From the NCBI GenBank assembly GCA_021229015.1, contig CM037794.1:38784815-38848814 (forward strand): 64,000 nt of DNA, in the 5' to 3' direction. Position 1 is the stretch's first letter, and each line of letters starts with the position of its first letter. Under the pieces are notes generated by a model that was given only the letters and a program-made list of their open reading frames with translations, had not been told where the DNA came from and searched no databases. Shown here in pieces: positions 25,601 through 39,119 of this stretch. Position numbers and translations under genes: made by a program. This DNA is from Solen grandis. Its lineage: Eukaryota; Mollusca; Bivalvia; Adapedonta; Solenidae.

Positions 25601-27032
25601 TTACTTTTATGTCACTTATCTACGACGTGATACCGCAGTACGACAACAGTATATTAGTCTCATGTGGACAAAAGTCCCCAATGATTGAAATAATGTTGGT
25701 GGGACGTTTAATCCAAGCAAATAAACAAACTACTGATACGTCGAAGATATTGATGGCGCTTACGTCGATATTATATTTAATACTGGTCACCCACCATGTG
25801 AGCTATATACATTAAGATGAAGGACCTATTTCAAAAGTGTATGCCCATATCCAACGTATACAGCTCACATGTAAGCTATATACGGCATAAACTATATAGA
25901 TATAACAAAGCGTAAACCAGTCATCATGTATTGAAAAAAAAAACAAAAAACAAAAAAAAACATCATACTGACTTCGCATCGCATTATGGTTCTAATGCTT
26001 GAACATAAGAATCGCAATAAAAACTTCATATATGCTTAACGAATGCTATATAAGACACAGTTTTAATGAGTTTTAACAGCTGTTATATTTTATTTTACAT
26101 CACTATGTCCGCCATGACACAGAAAAAAAGGATTGAAAGCGCCTTTTTTATCATGAAAATGTGTAAATTATTTATCAACACTTGGCTTAATTCTGCATAC
26201 TATGATGAAAACAGAATTGAGATGTTTTATATCCTTTATTTTCAACCTCATTATTTACTTGCTTTTAGTTAAAAATGAGTTAAGTTTTACAATACTAATA
26301 AACATACTGACTTTAATGCGTCTGTAACATATTTTAGGTACAATCATGGTACTTGCTTCACAATTTGTAGTATTTTATTATTGAATAATTATGTTAAAAA
26401 TACCACGGTGTTGAGAATTTAATTATAAGTAAAGGAAGCAAATACCTAAATTTTACTTGATACATACACCTAAAATACTTTAATAGCTAAACAAAACATC
26501 AAAATGAAAATAATTGTGATTTCCTATCTAAATATGATATGAATGACACAGAAATAATGTTAAAAGAGAAAAATTGGAAGAAAAACAATTGACCCTACTT
26601 GGATTCAAACCCACAACCCTCAGTTCGAGCAAATTTAGCCTTTTAAAGGATGATTGGCTGATTCACGTGTTAAGGAAATTATCTTCATAAGTTATAATGG
26701 CATATGTACTGAAAAAAACAGCAGGAAAAACGTATGTATCATTTTGGAGGAAGGAAGTAGACGGTATTTGAAACATCTTGATAAAGATATATCAGGTAAC
26801 AAAACAGGATTCTTTTAAAACGAAGACCGACTTAACAGCATAGTCAGATTGTAAACTTTTAAATCTGAATACAGAAGCAAGTACTACATTTCTTTTACTC
26901 AGTGGTTCTTTTTTCCCGTTTGTGTATATACTTTGTTTATAAACCGGACATGTGTGTTTTTGTATTACATTGTATCATTAGCTGAGAAACCTTACTTTTT
27001 ATTTGATTGATTGTTTATAATTATGTAATGAC

Positions 27033-27215
27033 CTGTGCAGTTTATAAGGTCTTGGTTAATGCTGCAGTTTTTAACTTCCTCAAATTCCCCGTCACAATAC
27101 AGCCCACCGTACTGCGGTCTCGGGTTCGAGCATGTCCTAAGGCGGGAGGTCGTCCCCGTGCCACAGGAAGTAGAGCACTGGCTCCAGGTGAACCAGTTAC
27201 CCCAGGCACCATCCA
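27033..27215 (-). CDS. TSP1-repeat exon
   Basis: A 183-bp phase-1 exon with acceptor TTCTTCAG before 27215 and donor GTCATT after 27033. It encodes one TSP1 repeat: GAWGNWFTWSQCSTSCGTGT, then RLRTCSNPRP and a CYS-x-Asn end (NCSINQDLINC). It is slightly longer than its neighbours through extra residues before the last cysteine. Confidence 0.86.
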
Positions 27216-28484
27216 CTGAAGAAATAAATGGTGAAACATGTAAATAAATAAAGTTATAAAGTTATTACGTAATAAATAAAGTAAAAAAATAAAGTAATTT
27301 ATTGTTGTGACATGTACATGCATGCATATTCATTTTCAATGACAAAACTACCTATAAATTATCGGCACCCGGCCCATATAAACAGAGAGTGTTAAAAGTA
27401 CGTAGTATTATTCATTAATGTTAATATGCATGTACCATTTATACTACCATCTTAAACTATTTATACACATGTGAATGATGGTTCAACTTCTAGATATAAT
27501 TCCCTTGTGGTATTTCTAGAGAGTATAGGATAAACGTTAACCACGGAGCTACATTAAATCAGGTATTCACATCTCTGTTGTTTTACAATACTGATATTAT
27601 TAATTCAATATTTATTATACATGTACTTATTTTTCTATTATGAAAATAAAATACTGAATAAGTAAACAAATTATGTATTTAAGGTAAATATGATGATAAA
27701 TGGATATACAGTTAAAATCATAGGTGGCCGGCACGTGTATTTGATGGTGTAGACATATACATGTATACACTTAAAAGGTGTCCGAGGTTCCAAGGTCTCA
27801 AAATAGATGTAGACGATTTCGGTCAAAGTTTAGTGTCATTTGTGGACAGATGCTTTAACGGATTCTTCCAAGGTAAATGTTTCTTGGTTGAGAAATTTAT
27901 TAGTTCTGTGATATCTATTAGTTTTATTGAGTTATCAGATATTGTTGTCTGTAAAAAAGCTTTCATTTTAAGTCATATGCAGATTTCCATATTTGAACCC
28001 GGAAAACTTGTTAGTGTATATATGTCCATACCATCAAATATGCTGTGCTGGTCACATATGGTGAAAATGATTTTTCTCGTTATGATCGTCATCACAATGT
28101 AATAGAAGTATTTGTTGTAATTATGCTGATTTTAGACTTGTTCAAGTAATTTTTATTTAATGTATTTTATACATTTGTGTATTTTAGAATATTTCTTTTT
28201 AAAAAAATGGGTTGATGACACATTGACTTGTGCACAAACCCCTCCACACCCACACACAACGAAAATTAATTGAAAATTGGTAAAATCTAATTCTGCACAT
28301 GTATTATATAGTCTAGATGATTTGAAGTGATTGTGTTTGACAGAAAATCATTAGGAGGATAGAGGACACCTTGGTCCGAGGCTCGCTGTGTCCCTCAGTG
28401 ATCTCGGTGTCTGGACCAAGAAGCAAACCTATGCCCCCCTTGTCTTTTTTTATAAGAAAAGTAAGCGATTTTCAATCATATTAC
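27216..28484. other. TSP1-gene intron
   Basis: An AT-rich intron. A 113-residue plus-strand frame at 27761-28102 has no recognisable domain and is not called. Confidence 0.5.
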
Positions 28485-28655
28485 CTCTACAGGGGTCTAG
28501 TGAACAGTTTGTAGTTTCTATATCCAGTCCCTCACACATCTTGCCATTGTACTTCGGGGCAGGATTTGAACATTGTCGGATCCGGAACTTGTAGGCGGTC
28601 CCGCAAGTGGCGTCACACTTCGACCAAGCCGTCCAATCGGCCCAATTTCCGTCAA
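28485..28655 (-). CDS. TSP1-repeat exon
   Basis: A 171-bp phase-1 exon (donor GTAATA after 28485). It encodes DGNWADWTAWSKCDATCGTA and then FRIRQCSNPAPKYNG and NCSLDPC, with all six cysteines of a TSP1 repeat. Confidence 0.88.
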
Positions 28656-28925
28656 CTGAAACGATAGGGTTATCATTCTTATTTTGTTGTTCTTGTAATG
28701 AACACGAGTTCATTTGTTCATGCAAATGGCATAAATTGCTACACGTTCCATAACATAACAGATGTTTGAGTCATCATCTATGATGGATCCTGATGTTAGT
28801 ATTGAAAATATACCATACTATCAAAATTTGAACCTGTTATCTTAGAAAAATTTAATCAAAAATACTTGGGCCTCGACAGCAGAAGGTCGTGGGTATACCA
28901 CGGACACTTGGTTACTGGTACATAC

Positions 28926-29099
28926 GTGGGCAGTTGATATGAGTATCGCAGCTCCCAGTCTCTGATGAATCGCCCGCACAGTCCGATCCGTTGTAGGCAG
29001 GGGCAGGGTTTGTGCATGTTCGCAAACGTGTCTTGTTTCCACTAGCACAAGTCGCTGAACAGGCTGACCAACTCATCCATTTGGCCCAAGAGCCATGAA
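28926..29099 (-). CDS. TSP1-repeat exon
   Basis: A 174-bp phase-1 exon (acceptor TATTCCAG, donor GTATGT). It encodes HGSWAKWMSWSACSATCASG, TRLRTCTNPAPAYNG and SCDTHINCP. It is separated from the next exon by only 270 bp, unlike the multi-kilobase introns elsewhere. Confidence 0.88.
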
Positions 29100-29879
29100 C
29101 TGGAATAAATATTGTTTTTGTATACTTTATCAAAACAGGACAAGCTTGACCATTTAAAGTGATATCAAGTCTTACCCTCAAAGGTGCTGGAATATATATA
29201 TATTTTTTCTTCTGTAAATGAAAATTGTATTATCCCCGTTCTTAGATAGCAGTGGGTCGGGGAACCATCCTACTGACTACCTTACAAAGAGTTCATGTAT
29301 ATATTAAATCTCACAGCATCATACATGTAAGATTATTTACAAACTAAAACGAAAAAGCATATATTATCATGTAAATAATAAAGCTTTTTTTTAATCAAAG
29401 GATAACAAAAGATGTCCTTCAATTTCATCAATTGCAATATGATAACGTGAATAAAAGAAGAAACTAAACATAAAAAAGTGCATTTGGTCTCTCCCTCAGA
29501 TGATTTTTCATTACAATTCTATGATATGAATTTAACAGATGCTTTTTTAAACACTCAATCTTATATAACCTACTCACCAGATTCAAGTATTAAGTGTACT
29601 ACTTTATTCTTGATCTATAATTCTTGTGTCAAAATTGAATTATGTTTCTCCCATGTTTTTTTTTAATTTATCAATACAGTCATTTTAAGGCTATACTATA
29701 TAGTGACTCAAACAACCTTTTTAATCTGTATATTAAAATTTCTAAGCTTAAAGTTTGCTGTAAGCGCTTGGCTGAATAAATGTAATATTTCATTTCAAGT
29801 AAAACATATTTCATCAGCAAAAGATATATCATTACCAATATTACAAATAAAACTCTTTCGTAAAAATTAAGATGTATGT

Positions 29880-30218
29880 TATTGGATGATTACCAGGGTT
29901 TTATTGAATAAGCATGTGCATCAGGACAGGACCAAACTCTGTGTATCCGTGTGTCTTCTTTATGATAGTAAAAACAAAATTGACTGTCTTTAACATGTTT
30001 AAGATATAAATATTTGTTAGTAGGACGTATTTTGTGATTAATTCTTACTTGAAACCATTCTAAAATTGGTGATATAGAAGATTGAAAAGGGGTCAAATAT
30101 ATATCTTGCCTTGTAATTTCATCAATGTTATGGAGCCATGATAGTCCATTTTCGATTGATGTTGGTTTAATAGGGTTGTGATTTAATATATCGTAAATAA
30201 ATAAATAAATATATATAT

Positions 30219-30263
<45 letters not shown>

Positions 30264-33200
30264 GTGGTATGACAGGTTGTTTTTTTTTAGCTTTTTTGCT
30301 TAATTCTTTAAGTCCTTTAGAATAATAAACTTTTAATACTGCTTTGATGCTGATATATTCAAAAAGTTCATTTTTTCATCCAACATATTTTTGAACATAT
30401 CATAGGGACCCCCGTGGCCGAGAGGGTAAAATCGCTGACTTTAACACTCACTCAGCCCCTCACCGCCTGGGTTCGAATCCCGGCAGGATCATTCGGATTT
30501 TCATGTGAGGAAGCCTTCCAGGTGGCTTGCGGTAGGTCGGTGGTTCTACCCGGATGCCTCCGTGCATTCGGGGTCTTCCTTCACCTGTAATCAGCTGGAC
30601 GTCGCTATATGACTGAAATACTGTCACAATCATGATATACATAACCCATTTTTCATATAGTTTATTGTGAAATATTATGTGTCCCCCTATCTTAATATTA
30701 AGGTTATAGTGAATAGGGGCTAAAAGAATATCATCCTCTCCAGCATTTCGTGTGGACGCTGTTTTTGAATCAAAATTTGAGCTTTGAGAACGTCTTTCCA
30801 AAAACTGTCAGTTATTAGATTAATTATCATTGTTGGGTATAAATGTTTCATGTCAATCAACATGTTCACATTAATTGTTTGTTTAATGATACTTTGCCAC
30901 TGTCCACGGTCCATCTGTTAGAAAAGGTCTTTTTATCCATGATGTTTCTAGACTATGTATAAATGCTTCAATAGTGATCATTTTAACCCTCCTTCTCGAT
31001 ACTGTTTGACAAGTATTGTTTGTTTAAATCTAGTTGGCCCCTCCCATACAAAGTCGTTATACATTCCATTTTATGTTTTAATAATATTAGTATCAGGGTT
31101 AGATAATGATATAAAAAGGTGGTTTAAAAGTGGTAAGAGTAGGGTTTTTATCACTGTAATTTTCCTAAAGGGGTTGGGTACCTACGTTTCTACATTTTTA
31201 TTAATGGATTTATTTTACTTATTTTATCATTGTAATTTAGTAACATCATTCTTCTAAATTGACATGGAAAATAATTCCTAATAATTTAAAATTTTATTAC
31301 CCCAAAAGAGCTTCCATTTTGTTTTAATTGAGTCGGTACTAAATTGTTTGACACCAATCCATATATTTTTTTTTTCTTATATTAATATTTAATCCTGAAA
31401 CTTTTGCAAAATATATACTCATTTAATGTCTCTTTCAACGATGCTTCTGACCAATCAAGTAATACTGATTGATCATCTGCGAATTGTGATACCTTAATTT
31501 CATTTCCATTCATCATATATCCCTCAATCGATTTATTGTTTCTTATATTTATTGAAAGTATTTCTGCACACAGGATGAAGATATATGGGGATAATGAGTC
31601 CCCTAGACGACATCCTCGGCTTAGGTTAAAAAATTCAGACGGGTGACCTCCTTGATTTACTGTTAATTTTGCATTATTACACGTCAAAGAGTTTTAACCT
31701 ATAATATGATAGAAGACCCAAACCCAAAGTATTTTAGAACATTGTACAAAAATGACCAAGACAGAGAGTCAAACGATTTTTCAAAATCAGCTAAGAGTAT
31801 AAGACCTGGAATACATTTGTTTCTGTGTATTCCATAATGTCATATGTCATATGCGTATTCTCCCCCATATATCTGCCTGCTATAAATCCTGTTTGGTTTT
31901 TATTGATAAGTATATCTAGCACAGATTTAAATATATTTGCTATGGCTCCAGATGCTATTTTGTATGTACATTTTAACAATGAGATAGGTCTTTATTTTTT
32001 TAGTTTATTCTGTGGTTTATTTTCCTTAGGTATTAGTGTAATGATTCCTTCTTTATGTGTAATTGATAGTTCTCCTGTCATATAGCCATAGTTGATTGAT
32101 CTAACAACAAATTTCCATTTTTTCTCCAAAAACTTTTAAAAAATCTGCTCCAAATCCATCAGAACCTGGAGAACGGTTATTCTTCATCTGGGATAAGGTA
32201 ATTGAGGCTTCTTCATAGCTGATTATACCCTCAAGCTTATTACTTTCAAATCTGACAATTTAGGTACATCTGTAAAAATTCCATATTTAATCTTTGTAAT
32301 AGGTATATCATCTTTTCTTGTATATAATTTTTCATACAATTCTTTAGCTTCCTTAAGACTTTGTTTTTGGTCTGTCAGAATAGTTCCATCTTCTCTTTTT
32401 CTACCCTAGGAATTATTTTACTAGAAAAGTGATGGTTTTCCAAGTTGCAAAATAACTTAGAAGGGTTTTCTCCATTTTCAATTATTTGAGCTCTGGATCT
32501 TATCAAAGTGCCTTTCATTTTAATCTTACGTATGGCTAGTAATTCTTCATTAAGTTGCTGAAGTTGTTGCATTTTGTCTGGATCAAGGTTTTCCTCTATC
32601 TTTTTAATTCCCTTTATAATATATTCTTCTCTTCCTTGTAATGAATGCCCTCTAATTTCCACCAATAGTGTTTCAAGGAATAGTTGATCATTAATTATAA
32701 ATTGGATTTCTTTGTCTGAAATATTTTCCAAGTTTTCAAAATCATAAACTTGTTAGGCATACTGAAATTTAATACCAAAAATAGTTATCGAAAAGGGTCT
32801 GAGAGGTTATATAGTGATTTAATTTCCAAAAGTTTTTCCCTTGCTTTTTTATTGTTTATATGTTTATAGTTACAATAATCTAATGTTGGGTCTTGAACAA
32901 GATTAAAATCCCCACAAACAATTATGTCATTATTTTTGTATGTATTCGCAGTATTCATAACTCTATCAAAAAAAGTTGGGGGAGTCAGTGTTTGGACCAT
33001 ATAAAGAAATAAGGGTCAATCTCTTTTGGTCAACAGTTAAATCAACTGTTACATAGTTCCCCTCTGGGTCAATTATATAATCATGTTCTTAATATTCAAA
33101 ATCTTTGCTGAAAAGAATAGCAACACCTCGGGTATTGGATTTTCCTAAGCTAAATAAACATTCATTACCCCACTGAGAACGAACATTTTTTCATTATAAA

Positions 33201-33330
33201 GTGCTGAATGAATATTTTGAAGACAGTAAATATGACACTGTTTGGATTTAATGTAGTTAAAAACATCTTAACGTTTTTTCTAAAGAACTTAGACCCTGAC
33301 AATTTACAGACATTATTTTAATGTCTGTCA
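29880..33330 (-). mobile_element. LINE (non-LTR retrotransposon), degraded
   Basis: From its 5' end (right) to 3' end (left) the pieces are as follows. An endonuclease start lies near 33310, and a DFNLVQDPTLDYCN endonuclease motif sits in the frame at 32785-33000. Linker and coiled regions run at 32375-32731. Reverse-transcriptase blocks follow at 31791-31979 (NQTGFIAGR) and 31382-31687 (SRGCRLGDSLSP and FADDQ). A C-terminal cysteine/histidine motif lies at 29890-30096. The frame is broken in several places, so the copy is dead. The order and motifs fit an L1/Tx1-like clade. A SINE is inserted at 30408-30625 and an AT microsatellite at about 30196-30260. Confidence 0.75.
30408..30625 (+). mobile_element. 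tRNA-derived SINE
   Basis: The head resembles a tRNA gene: an A-box-like GTGGCCGAGAGGG and a B box GGTTCGAATCC, about 50 bp apart. A conserved core follows (GTGAGGAAGCCTTCCAGG, GGTCGGTGGTTCTACCC) and a tail ending TATATGACTGAAATACTGTC. This head-plus-core layout is known from bivalve SINEs. It is inserted in the LINE. Confidence 0.8.
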
Positions 33331-33639
33331 TTATAGATGAATCCTAAAATATATTCAATAATCTTGAGGGAGAGACCTATAAGAATAGAGAAAACTGTGA
33401 ACATATGCAGAGAGGAACAACTCTGCGTCAGTTTAATGAAAGAATCACAATTTTGGCTTAATGTAAACTTTAAACTATTAAGCAGTTTTTTTTAAAAGCT
33501 TATGCATACTTTTTAGAGATTATTGTCTATACAGAAGATATGATATAGCAAAAAATATTTATATTGCATAAAAAAAACTTGCATAATCCTAAGAAAAGTG
33601 ATATTAAAATAATTAATTTTCATGAGGAACCAACCCTAA
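33331..33639. other. Intron, no feature
   Basis: AT-rich DNA between the LINE 5' end and the minisatellite. Nothing recognised. Confidence 0.5.
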
Positions 33640-35190
33640 CACGCAACAAATGTTCACGTGGAAATAATTTTCATATGGACTAATCTTACACATGGGCTAA
33701 CTTTCATGTGGGACTAACTTACACGTGGAACTAACCTTAACACGTGGGATTACCTTAACACGGAACGAATCTTCACGTTGCACTAACCTAAACACGGGAC
33801 TAATTTTTACGAGGGACTAACCTTAACACGGGACTTATCTTCACGTGGGACTTACCTTAACACGGGACTTATCTTCACGTGGGACTAACCTTAACACGGG
33901 ACTAATCTTCACAGGGACGCTTAACACGGGACTAATCTTCACGTGGGACTAACCTTAACACGGGACTATCTTCACATGGGACTACGTGGCACTAACCTTT
34001 ACCCCGGGACTAATCTTCACGTGGCACTAACCTTAACATGGGACTAATCTTCACGTGGCACTAACCTAAACATGGGACTAATCTTCACGTGGGACTAACC
34101 TTAACACGGGATTCACCTTAACACGTGGGACTTACCTTAACACGGGACTTATCTGCAGGTGGGACTAACCTTAACACGGGACTAATCATCACAAGGGACT
34201 TACCTTAACACGGGACTTATCTTCACGTGGGACTAACCTTTACACGGGACTAATCTTCACTAGGGACTTACCTTAACACGGGACTAATCTTCACGTGGCA
34301 CTAACCTTAACACGGGACTAATCTTCACATGGGACTTACCTTAACACGGGACTAATCTTCACGTGGGACTAACCTTAACACGGGGCTTATCTTCACATGG
34401 GACTTACCTTAACACGGGACTAATCTTCACGTGGGACTAACCTTAACACGGGACTAATCTTCACGTGGGACTTACCTTAACACGGGACTAATCTTCACGT
34501 GGGACTAACCTTACCACGGTTCTTATCTTCACGTGGAACTAACCTTATCACGGGACTGATCTTCACATGGGACTTACCTTAACACGGGACTAATCTTCAC
34601 GTGGGACTAACCTTAACACGGGACTAATCTTCACTTGGGACTAACCTTAACACGGGACTAATCTTCACGTGGGACTTACCTTAACACGGGACTAATCTTC
34701 ACGTGGGATAACTTTCACGTGGGACTAACCTTAACACGTGGCACTAACGTTAACACTGGATTAATCTTTACGTGGGACTAAACTTCACCTTGGACTAATC
34801 TTTAGGTGGAAATAAATTACACGAGGGACTAGCCTTAACGTGGGACTTATTTTTACTTGGGATTATTTTTCACGTGGGACTAACCTTAACATTGGACTTT
34901 TCTTAACGTAGGACTAATCCTCACGTGGGACGAACCTTAACGTGTGGCTTATCCTCATCGGGGACAAACTTACACGTGGAACTTACCTTAAAATGGGACT
35001 AATCTTCACGTGGGACTACTCTAACGTGGGACTAACCTGAACATGGGACTTATCTTCACGTGGAACTAACTTACACTTGGGAATAACCTTAACGTGGGAC
35101 TGATCTTCACGTGGGACTTATCTTTATGCGGAACTTACCTTAACGTGGGACTTAACCTAACGTGGGACTAATCTTAATGTACGACCAATC
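33640..35190 (+). repeat. Minisatellite of CTTAACACGGGACTAATCTT units
   Basis: About 1.5 kb of tandem units near 33-34 bp built from ACACGGGACTAATCTTCACG and TGGGACTAACCTTA half-units. The centre (about 33850-34700) is nearly uniform and both edges are degenerate. No open frame crosses it. It lies in an intron of the TSP1 gene. Confidence 0.9.
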
Positions 35191-35853
35191 ATTTCTAGGT
35201 TTTTATTGTTTTAGACACGAATATTCATACCATAAAACCATTAATCAGCAGAATTGAAGTTTTCTACAGCGTAACACCACTTATACATATATCAACCAAA
35301 GTGCTCATAGAAGAAATCAAGTTGAACGTAACTTAATATCAGCGAAAAAAAAAAAAAGAAAAAAAGAGAACCAAAATCAAGTTACATGCAGGATGATCCT
35401 GTTCTACACTGAAAGATTAAGGAATTCAAAACCTTTTATGACTGTCACCGTTTTAAAGGTGACAAAACGAATGTAACAATAATTTTGAACTATATATTTG
35501 CTACAAGAAAAACTGTAGGAAAGAAACATCAATTTCATTTTTTTTTTCAGTATGTTTAAAAAGCAATGACCTTACAGTGGCATCGACCTTAAACTTATCT
35601 AAAGGAACGGAAACCTGACTTGTGGAAAAGCGAAACTTATTTAAGGGAACGAATCACTTTCTCTAAGAAAACTACAGCACTATAGCATATTGTTAAATGG
35701 AATTTGTGAATGACCGTAAAAATATTATTCGAAACAAGTTTAAAGAGTGCATACAAGGAATTAGCACATGACTTGTGTTTGTGATAGTGATGTAGAATAA
35801 ATTGTATAATCGAAAAATAAACCAGTTCAAATAATAAATGTATAGGAACAAAC
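35191..35853. other. TSP1-gene intron
   Basis: AT-rich intron between the minisatellite and the next exon, no feature seen. Confidence 0.5.
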
Positions 35854-36009
35854 CTGGACAATGTGAAGAACAAAGGCCGCTCTCGTATTCATTTCCATTA
35901 CACGAGCCGTTGTTAGATGAGAATGTGCAATTCCGGAACCGGAAATGGACTGACGTTCCGCAGCTTGCGCTACAGGCGCCCCACTCCGCCCAGTCGTTCC
36001 ATACACCAT
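35854..36009 (-). CDS. TSP1-repeat exon, short variant
   Basis: A 156-bp phase-1 exon (acceptor ATCAAAAG, donor GTTTGT). It encodes DGVWNDWAEWGACSASCGTS, then FRFRNCTFSSNNGSC and LCSSHCPG. It is the shortest repeat here. The N-P-x-P-x-Y/x-G stretch of its neighbours is replaced by a serine/asparagine-rich segment. Confidence 0.85.
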
Positions 36010-36029
36010 CTTTTGATGTAAAGAAATTC

Positions 36030-36560
36030 GTGGACATGTAATTTTATAAAGATACCACAATAAAGATACCACAATATAGATACCACAACATAGATATCAT
36101 AAAACATGTATAGTTGTAACAATACATATACTACAATAAAGATAACAAAATATATTACAATAAAAATACCACGATATAGATCCCACAATATAGATTCCAC
36201 AATATTGATATCATTAAACATGTATAGTTGTCACAATACATATACTACAATATAGACACCACAATATAGACACCACAATTTAGATACCACAATATAGATA
36301 CCGTAATGTAGATACCACGATACAGATACCACAATATAGAAACTACATTACAGATATCACAATATAGATAACAAAATATAGATACCGTAATGTAGATACC
36401 ACGATACAGATACCACAATATAGAAACTACAATACAGATATCACAATATAGATTACACAATATAGATACCGTAATGTATATACCACGATACAGATACCAC
36501 AATATAGAAACTACAATACAGATATCACAATATAGATAACATAATACAGATATAATAATT
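36030..36560 (-). repeat. GATACCACAATATA minisatellite
   Basis: Repeats of about 14 bp (GATACCACAATATA and variants) fill this stretch just upstream of the TSP1 exon. A second smaller block lies at 37260-37410. The long tyrosine-rich frames on the minus strand are products of this repeat. Confidence 0.85.
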
Positions 36561-36593
36561 TATATTATGATTATCAATGAGATACTGAAATAT

Positions 36594-37165
36594 ACCAGTG
36601 AGATATAATTCATATCTAACTGTTGAAACTGTGAGTGACATTGAATTTTGGTTCCCGAGCTGTACATTGAAATACACGTATATAGCAAAACAAAAACAAA
36701 AAAACGCGAAACGGATGAAGATTTCCATGACGTCACGCTTATCAGGACCCTATGTTATAAACTGATAAGAGCGTAAATTGTGCTGAGTTTTACACAAGAA
36801 ATGACGTCATAAATAACGTAATGCACTCGAGGTAATCCCTCCAATTTTGACGTCTTTTGTGAGAAACATAGCTAATTTCTGGTCTTTAAAGCATTAAATA
36901 AAAAGAAAAGTTTGTTTTAGTGAAAGATCGATATAATTTCAATCGTGAACATAAAAAGATGAATCTTCACTCTGGCTTCCATCAGATTTTATGTTCACTC
37001 AGTGAAATTAAACATATTCTCTATATATCAGTGAGATATAATTCATATCTTACTGTTGAAACTGTGAAACTATGAGTGATAAAGAATTTTGGTTCCCGAT
37101 CTGTACATAAAAATATATAGCAAAGTAGAATGTGAAACGGATAAAGATTTCCATGACGTCACGGT
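36594..37165 (+). repeat. Direct duplication of about 135 bp
   Basis: Two diverged copies (about 36594-36735 and 37029-37165) share GTGAGATATAATTCATATC, TTTTGGTTCCCGA and GATTTCCATGACGTCACG. Each copy carries a TGACGTCA site. Confidence 0.65.
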
Positions 37166-37532
37166 TACGTCAAATAATTCGACGTAATTTGGTGACATTT
37201 TTTGGTAATGTCTGACTAGTTTGATGCAAAAAATATATACAAATTAATAATAAAATTCCAACAATTTAGATTTAAAGATATACAACAATATAGATTCCAC
37301 AATATAGGTTCCACAATTTAGATACCACAATATAAGATATCACAATATAGATACCACAGTATATAAAGCACAATACAGATACCACAATGCAAGTAACACA
37401 ATGCAGATATCACACTTAAGAACGATCCATTGTTCAAATATAGTGCGTTACCTAAAAAAATATTGAGAACTTTCACATCCAATCATTCAATCAATTATAT
37501 ATAAATATTGTATAAAATCTTCTTTGAAATAC

Positions 37533-37630
37533 CTTTGCAGTCCACAAATGGGCACAGTTGTTCGTCAGTTGAGTTCCCGGCGCAGTCGCTGCCGTTATAT
37601 TTGGGAGCCGGATTGTCACATTCTCTCAAC
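37533..37630 (-). CDS. TSP1 repeat, second half (split exon)
   Basis: A 98-bp exon (acceptor GCGCACAG, donor GTATTTC) giving the C-terminal half of a TSP1 repeat (RECDNPAPKYNGSDCAG to CPFVDCK). Together with the exon at 39120-39195 it totals 174 bp, the normal size of one repeat. The neighbouring repeats have no intron at this point. Confidence 0.82.
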
Positions 37631-38316
37631 CTGTGCGCAGTAAGCAACATCGGGATACCATAAACTAGTCATTTCCCAACCATAAGAAACTGATAAGACA
37701 ACATTCCCACGTCAGGCCAGTCTGTGTTAGCTATTGACTCTGAAAACTAATACACTATTCTTGTCCTTAATTCATTTAATTATATGAGAAGTTTTTTTTA
37801 TATAAGCTAAGTTTTCCTTATAAAAAATATTAAAAAGCTTAATATCACGGATGTTTAATTATAAAAAAAATATATATATATAAGTTGTTATTATATTCAG
37901 AAAACATTTTTGCAAAATCATGATTTTTCTTGGCAATACATTTTGTTTGATTTTGTATTAAAGGTGTCTTTTTCGTTTTATCTTTGTCTCGATAAATCAA
38001 TTTTTGTGGATAGAAACATCCAAGATCCGTAGATAAGTATTACCCAGTATTATATAAAACTATTGTTGCCTGATCGATATATAGGATTGTTTTTACTCTA
38101 AAATCACACAAGCATTGTTATATTCGTTACATGAGCCTAAATCAAGTTATCATGTTATGACCTGATCATCATTTGCGCACGGAGATAATAGACTCAGATA
38201 AACATCAAGTTAACGTAAATAAAATAAGAAATATCAAATAAACATAAAGTAAACATTAACATCAAATAAACATTAACATCAACATAAAGTAAACACCAAC
38301 ATCAAATATTCATCGC

Positions 38317-38445
38317 CTTCCAGCCGGCTTGCGGTAAGTCGGTGGATCTACCCGGATGCCTTCGGGCATTCGGGGTCTTCCTCCACCTGTAATTAGCTGG
38401 ACGTCGCTATATGACTGAAATACTGTCGAAGCGATGCTAAACTCA
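38317..38445 (+). repeat. SINE 3' fragment
   Basis: It matches the core and tail of the SINE at 30408-30625 (CTTCCAGCCGGCTTGCGGTA to TATATGACTGAAATACTGTC) and lacks the tRNA-like head. The rest of intron 37631-39119 holds short AACATCAA-rich repeats (38240-38590). Confidence 0.75.
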
Positions 38446-39119
38446 AATAGTCAAGTCAAATAATTATCAAGTCAATATTAACATCAAGTATACAATAACA
38501 TAAGGTAAACATCATTAACATCAAGTAAACATTTATAACAAGTAAAAATCAACATCAAGTGATTAACATTAACATCAAACAAACATCAACAGACGAACAG
38601 ACAGACAGTTTTGCAACCTTGGCAAATTGGTCAAATGGACATAAAGAGTTATTGCCCTTTATGGGAAGGTAGCCAGTTTTGAGAGTTTGGAAGTTATGGC
38701 CAAGTTTGAACAGTTTCACTGTAGGTTATAAGAGGAAATGAATTTGATAAAAATCAAATCAAGACAAACTGACCTAAGGATTGTGGTCCTTGCTGAAAAT
38801 GTAGCCCTAGTATGCTAAGTTTTATGACAGTAGTTTTAATAGTTTAGAAGTTATGGCCAAGGTTACGCCGCAAACGACGATGACAATGACTACACAAGGG
38901 TGATGACATTATCTCGACTTTTTTCTGTGAAAAAAAAAAAAAAAAAATCAGATTTTTTTATATTTTAAATAATATATTATAACGCCTTAATAAGAAATAT
39001 TGTGTTTGTTCATAACGTTCGTTTTGCATACAAAATATAATCAACTTAATCTGAGCTTTTAACTGAAGAAAGGACGCGAAAAACGTATTATATTGAATGT
39101 AAGCTGGTGTGTGGTTTAC

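Noticed and set aside
27761..28102. 113-residue plus-strand frame in a TSP1 intron
   Set aside because: No recognisable domain and no promoter or splice support.
30408..30480. Functional tRNA gene
   Set aside because: The A and B boxes are present, but the sequence does not close into a full cloverleaf and it continues into a SINE core.
36245..36502. Tyrosine-rich 85-residue frame
   Set aside because: It is a translation of the GATACCACAATATA minisatellite.
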